5,354 bases of DNA. Source: Anaerolineae bacterium. GTDB lineage: Bacteria > Chloroflexota > Anaerolineae > JAFGEY01. The notes under the pieces were generated by a model. It had not been told where the DNA came from and searched no databases. It saw nothing but the letters and a program-made list of their open reading frames with translations. Below, one piece after another: positions 1 to 4,564 of the stretch. The stretch lies in contig JAFGEY010000231.1 of NCBI GenBank assembly GCA_016931365.1, positions 1 through 5,354 of the forward strand, written 5' to 3'. Made by a program: the position numbers and the translations under genes. Each line of letters begins with the position of its first letter. The stretch's first letter is position 1.

Positions 1-1
1 T

Positions 2-433
2 CGCAAAGTCTATTTCGACAGGCAGGCGTGGCAGGCGCTCGTCACGTATCTGCGTGCCCGCCAAGATGGCGAGACCGGACGCGAGTTGGCCCGGCTGCCC
101 GTATTCTGCGGGCACGGCAATCGATCCGGGCGCGCGCCTTCACCGCTGACGACAAGGCACGTCGGGCGCACCATTGAAAAGCTGGCCAAAGCGGCCGGCA
201 TAGCCGAGGCCGGGGTCACGCCGCACTACTTTAGACACGTCTTTGCCACGCGCGCCCTGGAACGCACTCAGAATCTGGCCCTGGTTCAGGATATGCTGGG
301 CCACGCTTCGCCGGCAACGACGCGCATCTATGCCAAGACCGACGAAAAGCAGCGTCGCGAGGGCTTTGACCGCGTCTGGGATCAAACGATGGCCCACGCC
401 GTCGAGATGCTCTTTCCGGCGGAATCGGACTGA
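2..433 (+). CDS. Tyrosine recombinase/integrase, C-terminal catalytic part (5' end outside window)
   Basis: The frame is open from base 2 to a TGA at 431-433, giving 143 residues with no start seen, so the gene enters from the left. Tyrosine recombinases of the XerC/D and phage-integrase family cut and rejoin DNA through a 3'-phosphotyrosine. Visible catalytic residues are His75 and Arg78 in the HxxR motif (TPHYFRH), His101 in LGHAS, and the nucleophile Tyr110 in TTRIYAKT, all in the usual order and spacing. The opening residues RKVYFD fit the beta-hairpin that carries the catalytic Lys. The first catalytic Arg and the N-terminal core-binding domain lie outside the window. The catalytic part looks intact. 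Whether this is a housekeeping Xer protein or a mobile-element integrase cannot be decided: no attachment site, tRNA or dif-like sequence was recognised beside it. An internal TTG at 86 is not the true start, because the homologous frame continues upstream of it. Confidence 0.93.
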   Translation, partial: RKVYFDRQAWQALVTYLRARQDGETGRELARLPVFCGHGNRSGRAPSPLTTRHVGRTIEKLAKAAGIAEAGVTPHYFRHVFATRALERTQNLALVQDMLGHASPATTRIYAKTDEKQRREGFDRVWDQTMAHAVEMLFPAESD

Positions 434-440
434 TTCCGCC
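418..440 (+). other. Stem-loop spanning the recombinase stop codon
   Basis: GGCGGAATC (418-426) and GATTCCGCC (432-440) form a perfect 9-bp stem with a 5-nt loop that overlaps the TGA at 431-433. No T-run follows on either strand, so this is not a canonical intrinsic terminator. It may stabilise the mRNA 3' end or terminate with help from Rho. The pairing is directly visible; the role is inferred. Confidence 0.5.
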
Positions 441-477
441 AAATTGCATCCGGTCTGTACGCTGCGGGCATTTGCTT

Positions 478-521
478 CTAATCAAAATCTAATGCTTTAC
501 TAATGCCTATCTAATGAAATG
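478..521 (+). promoter_or_regulatory. Four tandem 11-bp direct repeats (CTAATS-N5), probable regulator-binding array
   Basis: CTAATC at 478-483 and CTAATG at 489-494, 500-505 and 511-516 are spaced by exactly 11 bp, each followed by five AT-rich, variable bases. One helical turn per unit puts all copies on one face of the DNA. OmpR/PhoB-family winged-helix response regulators typically bind direct repeats with 11-bp spacing. The array ends 5 bp before the TACAAT -10 candidate at 526-531. Relative to a start near 538, the copies lie at about -61, -50, -39 and -28, so the last two occupy the -35 region, as expected for an activator replacing a poor -35. No TTGACA-like -35 is present. The regulator is not encoded in the window and its identity is unknown. 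Confidence 0.6.
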
Positions 522-523
522 GC

Positions 524-540
524 GTTACAATAGACGTAAC
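524..540 (+). promoter_or_regulatory. Candidate -10 (TACAAT) within a GTTAC-N7-GTAAC dyad, operon promoter
   Basis: TACAAT at 526-531 differs from TATAAT at one position and is the best -10 upstream of the J-protein gene. It overlaps the left arm of the inverted repeat GTTAC (524-528) / GTAAC (536-540), which could be a small operator covering the -10 and the start site. There is no consensus -35 at 16-18 bp, so the upstream 11-bp array probably supplies activation. CIRCE- and HAIR-type heat-shock operators were looked for and not found. The start site near 538 is inferred from spacing only. Confidence 0.4.
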
Positions 541-582
541 CATAATGCGAGACCCTTTCCTTTCAAAATAGGCGCTCGCTTT

Positions 583-587
583 GGGAG
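583..587 (+). promoter_or_regulatory. Ribosome binding site deciding the J-protein start
   Basis: GGGAG at 583-587 lies 7 nt before ATG 595, ideal spacing. This favours the start at 595 over the in-frame ATG at 514, whose extra 27 residues (Arg- and Asn-rich) do not belong to the J domain and would run through the promoter region. The ATG at 591 is out of frame. Confidence 0.75.
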
Positions 588-594
588 AAAATGG

Positions 595-1545
595 ATGGAC
601 TATAAGGATTATTATCAAGTTCTTGGCGTAGACAAAAGCGCGAGTGATAAAGAGATTAAAAAAGCATATCGTAAGCTGGCTCGCCAGTACCACCCGGATA
701 TGAACCCGGGCGACAAACGATCCGAAGAACGGTTCAAAGACATCAATGAGGCCTACGAGGTGCTGTCCGATCCTGCCAAGCGCCAAAAATACAACAGCCT
801 GGGCGCAGACTGGTCCAGGTGGCAGCAGATGGGCGGCAATCCGGGCAACTTTGACTGGAGCCAATGGATGAATGACGCGCCGTCGGGCGGAGGCGCGCGT
901 AGCGCAACCTTTGAAGATCTGGGCGATCTGTTTGGTGGCAGAGGCGGAGGAATTTTTTCCGACTTTTTCAGCCAGGTGTTTGGCGGAGCAGGGGGCGGCG
1001 GTCAAAACAGGAACTATCGCTTTCAGACCAATCCTCGACCCAGCCAGGACTATCAACAAGAAGTCGAGATTTCGCTTCAGGAAGCTTACCATGGCGCGAC
1101 ACGCACCCTGGCCCACGACAGGCGCACGATCAAGATCCCGCCTGGCGTCAAAACCGGTTCCCAAGTGCGCATCGCCGGCGGCAGCCCTGATCGCGGCGGC
1201 GATGCGCCGGGTGATCTCTACCTGCGGATCAAGGTGCAGCCCGATCCGCGCTTCGAGCGCAAGGGGGACGATCTGCATTCGACGATCAAGGTCGATCTGT
1301 ACGACGCCCTGCTGGGTGGAGAAGTCAATGTGCCGACGATCAGTGGCGATGTCAAGCTCAAGATCAAGCCCGGCACACAGAATGGGCAGACCATCCGCTT
1401 GCGTGGCAAGGGTATGCCCCTCTTGCGCAGCAAGGGCCAATACGGCGATCTCTATGCTCAAGTTGATGTGCAATTGCCCAAGCTGACGGCGCGCCAGCGT
1501 GCGCTGCTGGAAGAAATGCGCCGCGCGGGCGAAGGAGGATCCTAG
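595..1545 (+). CDS. J-domain co-chaperone, CbpA/type II DnaJ (no zinc finger)
   Basis: This 316-residue Hsp40 protein would stimulate the ATPase of cytoplasmic DnaK and deliver unfolded clients. Residues 3-70 form the J domain, with the obligatory HPD at 33-35 between helices II and III and a normal helix III/IV (FKDINEAYEVLSDPAKRQKY). Residues 71-150 are a Gly/Phe-type linker with four Trp (73, 76, 88, 91) and glycine runs near 98-100, 117-119 and 133-136. Residues 153-305 hold the two beta-barrel client-binding domains (typical elements GDLYLRIKV and GGEVNVPTISG). The protein has no cysteine at all, so the CxxCxGxG zinc repeats of DnaJ proper are absent; this makes it CbpA-like and a normal length for that class. 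It is the first gene of a tight cluster with a universal stress protein and an HtrA protease. No dnaK or grpE is nearby, so it is probably an accessory rather than the main DnaJ. Confidence 0.93.
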   Translation: MDYKDYYQVLGVDKSASDKEIKKAYRKLARQYHPDMNPGDKRSEERFKDINEAYEVLSDPAKRQKYNSLGADWSRWQQMGGNPGNFDWSQWMNDAPSGGGARSATFEDLGDLFGGRGGGIFSDFFSQVFGGAGGGGQNRNYRFQTNPRPSQDYQQEVEISLQEAYHGATRTLAHDRRTIKIPPGVKTGSQVRIAGGSPDRGGDAPGDLYLRIKVQPDPRFERKGDDLHSTIKVDLYDALLGGEVNVPTISGDVKLKIKPGTQNGQTIRLRGKGMPLLRSKGQYGDLYAQVDVQLPKLTARQRALLEEMRRAGEGGS

Positions 1546-1548
1546 CAG

Positions 1549-1968
1549 ATGTTTTCCCGAATACTATTTGCTCACGACGGTGGCATGCTGGCCGAACGGG
1601 CCTTGGTCTACCTGGAGCATATTGCTCGTATCGAAACTGCCGAGGTAATCGTGCTGCACGTCTACCAGGTGCCGGAGCGCTACACCGCCACCGATGGATA
1701 CGAGACGCTGCGAGCACAATATGAGGTGGTTGCTCAAGAGATCGTAGACGATGCTGTGGAACTCTTGCGAGAACGAGGTGTGACGGTACAAGGCCTTGTT
1801 TTGGCTGGAGACTCGGCTCAAGTGATTCTGGAAACCGCCATGCGCGAGAAAATCGCGCTGATTGTCATGGGCACCCGTGGGCCCTCCAACATCACCGACG
1901 TCATGCTGGGCGATGTGAGCCTGGAGGTATTGCGTCACGCCCACTGCCCGGTGCTGGTGGTCCCGTAG
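1549..1968 (+). CDS. Universal stress protein (UspA family), single domain
   Basis: The 139-residue protein has the standard length and alpha/beta fold of a single UspA domain: an N-terminal strand and loop (FSRILFAHDGG, with Asp10), a second strand (EVIVLHVYQVP, 32-42), and the C-terminal nucleotide-loop region (IVMGTRGPSNITDVMLGDVS, 105-124) followed by EVLRHAHCPVLVVP. The G-2X-G-9X-G(S/T) ATP motif is nearly complete: G108, G111 and G121 are spaced correctly, but residue 122 is Asp where ATP-binding members have Ser or Thr. Nucleotide binding may therefore be weak or altered. Family members are cytoplasmic dimers linked to stress survival; the partner here is unknown. Start ATG 1549 follows the J-protein stop by 3 nt and has a strong SD (AAGGAGGAT, 1532-1540) inside the previous gene's end, implying co-transcription and probably coupled translation. 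Confidence 0.92.
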   Translation: MFSRILFAHDGGMLAERALVYLEHIARIETAEVIVLHVYQVPERYTATDGYETLRAQYEVVAQEIVDDAVELLRERGVTVQGLVLAGDSAQVILETAMREKIALIVMGTRGPSNITDVMLGDVSLEVLRHAHCPVLVVP

Positions 1969-1985
1969 AAAATGAGAAAAAAAGC

Positions 1986-3233
1986 ATGAACGAGCCAACA
2001 ACTAGAATACGAACACCCATATTGTTCACCGCCTTTTCCATTTTGGTCCTGGTCGGTGTAGGATGCAGTTTGCCTGCGCTGCTGGTTCAACCCACACCCG
2101 CCGCAACGCCAACGGCATTGCCCGGGGCAACAGCATTGCCCCCAGCGACGGCACAGCCCACCGCCACACTAGCGCCGCCGCCGGTTACGCCACTGTCGGA
2201 AGCAGTGCAGGAGGAAGCGGCCAACGCGCTTGAGCAGCAGATCATCAGCGTCTACGACACGGTAGGCACATCTGTGGTCAACATCACCAATCGCAGCTAT
2301 GTGTACGACATGTTTGGCCGGGTCGTCCCGCAGGGCGGAAGTGGGTCCGGTTTTGTCTACGACACAGAGGGACACATTGTCACCAACTATCACGTCATCG
2401 AAGACGCCGACGAACTTGTAGTCACCTTTGCCGATGGGCAGGCCATGGCTGCCGAAATTGTCGGAACGGATCCGGCAACCGACCTCGCCGTGATCAAGCT
2501 CGTCGAAACGATCAACCTGCCCGACGCGGTTGCCCTGGCCGACTCGGATACCCTTCGTGTAGGTCAATTTGTCGTCGCCATTGGCAGCCCGTTCGGCCAG
2601 GAGCAAACCCTGACCACCGGCGTGATTAGCGCCCTGGGCCGCGTCATCCAGAGTCCCAGCGGGCGCTTTATCGGTGAAGCCATTCAGACCGATGCCGCGA
2701 TCAACCCTGGCAACTCGGGCGGGCCATTGCTCGACCTGCGCGGGCGGGTCATCGGCGTGAATTCCCAGATTATCAGCCCCAGCGGTGCTTCGGCCGGCAT
2801 CGGCTTTGCCGTCTCATCTAACACGGTGCGCCACGTCGTGCCCGAATTGATCTCGCGCGGCTACTATCCACATCCCACCTTGGGCACGGACACCGCCGAC
2901 CTGACCCCCGCCATCATTCAGATCTTGGAGCGGGCCGGGATGGAGATACCCGTTGAGAGCGGCATATTTGTCCTCGAAGTCACCCAAGGCGGGCCTGCGG
3001 ATAAGGCCGGGATACAAGGGGTGACCAAAGTCGAGATCGTGGGACGGTACCGGGTACCGGCCAACGGCGACATCATCACTGCTATCGATGACCAGCCGAT
3101 CGACAGCCTGAACAGCTTGTTATTATATCTGGACACACAAACTGCTATCGGTGACACCGTCAACTTGACCATCATCCGCGATGGAGAGGAACAGATCGTA
3201 CCGGTCATCCTGGAAGAGCGCCCCCCGATGTAA
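1986..3233 (+). CDS. htrA: HtrA/DegP-type serine protease, membrane-anchored lipoprotein with PDZ domain
   Basis: The 415-residue protein should act outside the cytoplasmic membrane, degrading or refolding damaged exported proteins. Residues 1-26 are a signal peptide (Arg7/Arg9, hydrophobic 11-25) ending in GVG-Cys27, a loose but acceptable lipobox, so Cys27 is probably lipidated. Residues 34-69 are a Pro/Thr/Ala-rich linker holding the protease off the membrane. The trypsin-like domain spans about 80-290, with catalytic triad His136 (TNYHVI), Asp166 (PATDLAVIKL) and Ser244 (NPGNSGGPLL), all intact. One PDZ domain spans about 297-412 (GIFVLEV, GGPADKAGI, GDIITAIDDQPI). It contains an extra segment near 345-360 before the GDII strand. 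The start follows the stress-protein stop by 17 nt with only a weak SD (GAG at 1974-1976), so translation may depend on coupling. It is the last gene of the chaperone/stress/protease cluster. Confidence 0.95.
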   Translation: MNEPTTRIRTPILFTAFSILVLVGVGCSLPALLVQPTPAATPTALPGATALPPATAQPTATLAPPPVTPLSEAVQEEAANALEQQIISVYDTVGTSVVNITNRSYVYDMFGRVVPQGGSGSGFVYDTEGHIVTNYHVIEDADELVVTFADGQAMAAEIVGTDPATDLAVIKLVETINLPDAVALADSDTLRVGQFVVAIGSPFGQEQTLTTGVISALGRVIQSPSGRFIGEAIQTDAAINPGNSGGPLLDLRGRVIGVNSQIISPSGASAGIGFAVSSNTVRHVVPELISRGYYPHPTLGTDTADLTPAIIQILERAGMEIPVESGIFVLEVTQGGPADKAGIQGVTKVEIVGRYRVPANGDIITAIDDQPIDSLNSLLLYLDTQTAIGDTVNLTIIRDGEEQIVPVILEERPPM

Positions 3234-3252
3234 TCGTCGGGCACGGTTTTTT
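3222..3252 (+). terminator. Weak intrinsic terminator at the end of the protease operon
   Basis: CCCGA (3224-3228) pairs with TCGGG (3237-3241) across an 8-nt loop containing the TAA stop. Two further C-G pairs (3222-3223 with 3245-3246) extend the stem past a 3-nt bulge, and six T residues follow at 3247-3252. The stem is short and bulged, so termination may be partial. Its position between the operon and the next promoter supports the call. Confidence 0.45.
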
Positions 3253-3263
3253 GCAGTATACAC

Positions 3264-3292
3264 TTGACATATTGGGGATTTTGTGAGATAAT
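3264..3292 (+). promoter_or_regulatory. Strong sigma-70-type promoter with extended -10
   Basis: TTGACA (3264-3269) is a perfect -35. After an optimal 17-bp spacer comes GATAAT (3287-3292), preceded by TG at 3284-3285, the extended -10 arrangement. This is by far the best promoter in the window. The predicted start is near A3299, placing the first transcribed bases in the 5' arm of a hairpin. It directs the leader RNA and, by read-through, possibly the isomerase-like gene at 3554. Confidence 0.8.
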
Positions 3293-3350
3293 ATACCCAG
3301 TTGCATCTCATCATCTTGGTTTCATTTCCGGTGCAACAAAGCCATTATTA

Positions 3351-3364
3351 AGAAAGGAGGTGAT
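3351..3364 (+). promoter_or_regulatory. Exceptionally strong Shine-Dalgarno sequence
   Basis: AGAAAGGAGGTGAT is complementary over all 14 bases to the usual bacterial 16S rRNA 3' tail (AUCACCUCCUUUCU). The GGAGG core ends 8 nt before ATG 3369 but only 2 nt before ATG 3363, which selects 3369 as the start. Part of this sequence (from 3356) can pair with TCACCTC (3404-3410) downstream, so ribosome access may be switched. Confidence 0.8.
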
Positions 3365-3368
3365 GCTG

Positions 3369-3422
3369 ATGGACTGTAGTAGTAACAAGCTTCCGGTTCG
3401 GCGTCACCTCTGTGTGATCTAG
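3369..3422 (+). CDS. Putative 17-residue leader peptide
   Basis: The ORF encodes MDCSSNKLPVRRHLCVI and ends at TAG 3420-3422, with the near-perfect SD placed 8 nt upstream. The peptide has two Cys (3, 15), a basic patch Arg-Arg-His (11-13) and a hydrophobic end. There is no membrane segment or run of a single amino acid, so it is not a classic amino-acid-biosynthesis leader. Codons 8-17 lie in the 5' arm and loop of hairpin P2 and the stop codon's last base begins the 3' arm, so a translating or stalled ribosome would change which RNA structures form. The match between coding and structure argues for a regulatory leader ORF. The product is unknown to me, and translation is inferred from the SD alone. 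Confidence 0.55.
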   Translation: MDCSSNKLPVRRHLCVI

Positions 3423-3437
3423 CCGGACCGGAAAAAA

Positions 3438-3478
3438 TTGCGGCGCACTCTCGCTAGGGGGTGCGCCGCAACCTTTTT
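3438..3478 (+). terminator. Strong intrinsic terminator ending the leader RNA
   Basis: TTGCGGCGCAC (3438-3448) pairs perfectly with GTGCGCCGCAA (3461-3471), and four more pairs (two G-U) can extend it to a GCTA loop. CC and five T residues follow (3474-3478). It sits 75 nt before the next coding start, in the position of an attenuator for the isomerase-like gene. Confidence 0.85.
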
Positions 3479-3540
3479 ACCTCGATACGCGTTTACCGCA
3501 CTGAGTCAAAACCACACTAGTCCGCAAATTTAATCTACGA

Positions 3541-3547
3541 AAAGGAG
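3541..3547 (+). promoter_or_regulatory. Ribosome binding site of the isomerase-like gene
   Basis: AAAGGAG at 3541-3547 lies 6 nt before ATG 3554. No convincing promoter lies between the terminator (3478) and this SD: TTTAAT at 3529-3534 lacks a -35 and would start transcription within the SD. Expression therefore probably depends on read-through from the promoter at 3264. Confidence 0.7.
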
Positions 3548-3553
3548 CAAACT

Positions 3554-4423
3554 ATGCAAACCAGAACTGGAAACCTGGGCCTCGGCTTCCGCCGTGGGGG
3601 AGGGGAGTGGCAAAAAGACCTGGGCAAGTTGATTGCCTGGGCCAAAGAAAATGACATCTCGGTCATCGACCTGAATCGGGATGGCGACCAAACGGCCAAA
3701 CAAATGGTCGATGCCGGCATGCGCATCGGCTCGGTCGATTTGGCTGAATGGCAAGGTATGATTTCACCGGACAGGGCCAAACGCCAGGACGCCATTGCCC
3801 GCAACGCGGAATACGTCCGCGCTTGTGCCGTGGCCGGGCCGATCAACTATTTCCTGGTCATGCTGCCTGAAAAGCCGGACCTGCCCCGGGCAGAGAACTT
3901 TGGCTTGATGGTCGATAGTTTTGCCGAACTCGTCCCGGTGTTGGAAAAAAACAACGCCCGTCTGGCTATCGAAGGCTGGCCCGGCCCTGGTGCCCTATGC
4001 TGCACGCCCGAAGGATATCGCGCCTTGTTCCGCGAGCTGCCCTCCAAGGCGGTAGGGATCAACTATGATCCCTCGCACCTGATCCGCCAGGGCATCGATC
4101 CCATCCGCTTCTTGAACGAATTTGCCGACCGTGTCTACCACATTCACGGCAAAGACACCGAACTGTTTTCCGAAAATCTGTACGAATACGGCCACGAACA
4201 GCCGCCAACCTTTGCCAAGCGCTTTCCCTATGGATCGATCGCCTGGCGCTACACCATCCCCGGTCACGGTATCATGCGCTGGGGCAAAGCGTTCCGCATC
4301 CTGGCCGATTACGGCTATGCCGGCTGTGTCTCGATCGAACTCGAAGACGCCAATTTTAACGGCTCGGAAGAAGGCGAAAAACTGGGCATCATCCAGGGCA
4401 CCCACTTTTTGGCCGGTTGTTAG
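3554..4423 (+). CDS. TIM-barrel sugar phosphate isomerase/epimerase-like protein (AP endonuclease 2 family)
   Basis: The 289-residue cytoplasmic protein belongs to the xylose-isomerase-like TIM-barrel superfamily (COG1082/IolE-like), whose members isomerise, epimerise or dehydrate sugars and inositol derivatives using a divalent metal. Candidate metal and catalytic residues occur in the usual order at strand ends: Glu140 (LAIEGWPG), Asp172 and His175 (NYDPSHL), His196/His198 (YHIHGKD), His238 (PGHG) and Glu262 (SIELED). The order E, D/H, H, E fits an active enzyme. There is no signal peptide or membrane segment, and the length is typical. The substrate cannot be read from sequence, and no transporter or sugar operon is adjacent. 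It stands alone downstream of the structured leader RNA and ends 107 nt before a strong terminator, so it is probably monocistronic. The substrate might be the leader's signal, but this is speculation. Confidence 0.88.
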   Translation: MQTRTGNLGLGFRRGGGEWQKDLGKLIAWAKENDISVIDLNRDGDQTAKQMVDAGMRIGSVDLAEWQGMISPDRAKRQDAIARNAEYVRACAVAGPINYFLVMLPEKPDLPRAENFGLMVDSFAELVPVLEKNNARLAIEGWPGPGALCCTPEGYRALFRELPSKAVGINYDPSHLIRQGIDPIRFLNEFADRVYHIHGKDTELFSENLYEYGHEQPPTFAKRFPYGSIAWRYTIPGHGIMRWGKAFRILADYGYAGCVSIELEDANFNGSEEGEKLGIIQGTHFLAGC

Positions 4424-4491
4424 CGTCGCACAAACAGCGGCCTGCCGTTTGCCAAGCGTATCAAGCGCGTCCAGCAGCCCCTGGACACCTG

Positions 4492-4500
4492 TGTTATAGT
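4492..4500 (+). promoter_or_regulatory. Possible extended -10 promoter for a very short transcript
   Basis: TGT-TATAGT at 4492-4500 has the TGn extension and a -10 with five of six consensus bases. There is no -35 at 15-18 bp. If used, transcription would start near 4507 and stop at the terminator ending at 4564, giving a ~58-nt RNA. The rest of the 4424-4530 spacer shows no recognisable gene. Confidence 0.25.
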
Positions 4501-4530
4501 ATGGATGCTTAACTTTCTCCTCCTTTTGAC

Positions 4531-4564
4531 AAGGGCCAGAGTCCGGACAACTCTGGCCCTTTTT
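4531..4564 (+). terminator. Strong intrinsic terminator downstream of the isomerase-like gene
   Basis: AAGGGCCAGAGT (4531-4542) pairs perfectly over 12 bp with ACTCTGGCCCTT (4550-4561) around a 7-nt loop, with a T-tract at 4560-4564. It lacks a T-run on the minus strand, so it is one-directional. Its last bases are also the first codons of the ATPase remnant (reading Pro-Phe-Leu at 4557-4565). Confidence 0.85.

Larger units (their letters stand above)
3299..3478 (+). ncRNA. Predicted ~180-nt structured leader RNA or attenuator, unrecognised class
   Basis: The RNA runs from the promoter start to an intrinsic terminator. Elements in order: P1, GTTGCATC (3300-3307) with GGTGCAAC (3330-3337), 8 bp including one G-U; an unpaired A/T-rich linker (3338-3350); a 14-nt SD (3351-3364); a 17-codon ORF (3369-3422); P2, a 12-bp stem 3391-3402 with 3422-3433, one G-U, topped by TCAC/GTGA (3404-3407 with 3414-3417); then the terminator stem. 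An alternative 14-bp helix pairs 3356-3369 with 3398-3411 (three G-U) and would bury the SD and start codon; it cannot coexist with P2. A second alternative pairs 3400-3408 with 3460-3467 and would break the terminator. The layout suits translation-dependent or ligand-dependent attenuation. I do not recognise it as a named RNA family. Confidence 0.6.

Noticed and set aside
478..521. CRISPR array or replication iterons for the 11-bp repeats
   Set aside because: Units are far too short for CRISPR, and there is no Rep gene or origin context; a promoter-proximal regulator site fits better.
514..594. In-frame ATG 514 extending the J-protein by 27 residues
   Set aside because: The extension is not J-domain sequence, has no SD and would overlap the candidate promoter; ATG 595 has a well-spaced GGGAG.
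434..594. CIRCE or HAIR heat-shock operator before the chaperone operon
   Set aside because: Neither TTAGCACTC-N9-GAGTGCTAA nor CTTGAGT-N7-ACTCAAG, nor a close variant, is present.
872..1486. Long alternative-frame ORF inside the J-protein gene, plus the 320-residue minus-strand ORF at 511-1473
   Set aside because: Both are shadows of the J-protein gene, with low-complexity translations and no recognisable domains; the opposing frame has clear homology.
1972..1989. Five-codon ORF (ATG AGA AAA AAA GCA TGA) whose stop overlaps the htrA start
   Set aside because: It could couple translation to htrA, but it has no convincing SD and may arise by chance in an A-rich spacer.
3363..3365. ATG 3363 as start of the leader ORF
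   Set aside because: It lies only 2 nt from the GGAGG core; ATG 3369 in the same frame has ideal spacing.
4427..4450. Imperfect palindrome around AAACAGCGGCCTGCCGTTT as a terminator or operator
   Set aside because: The stem has a mismatch, almost no loop and no T-tract; the strong terminator at 4531 explains the gene end better.
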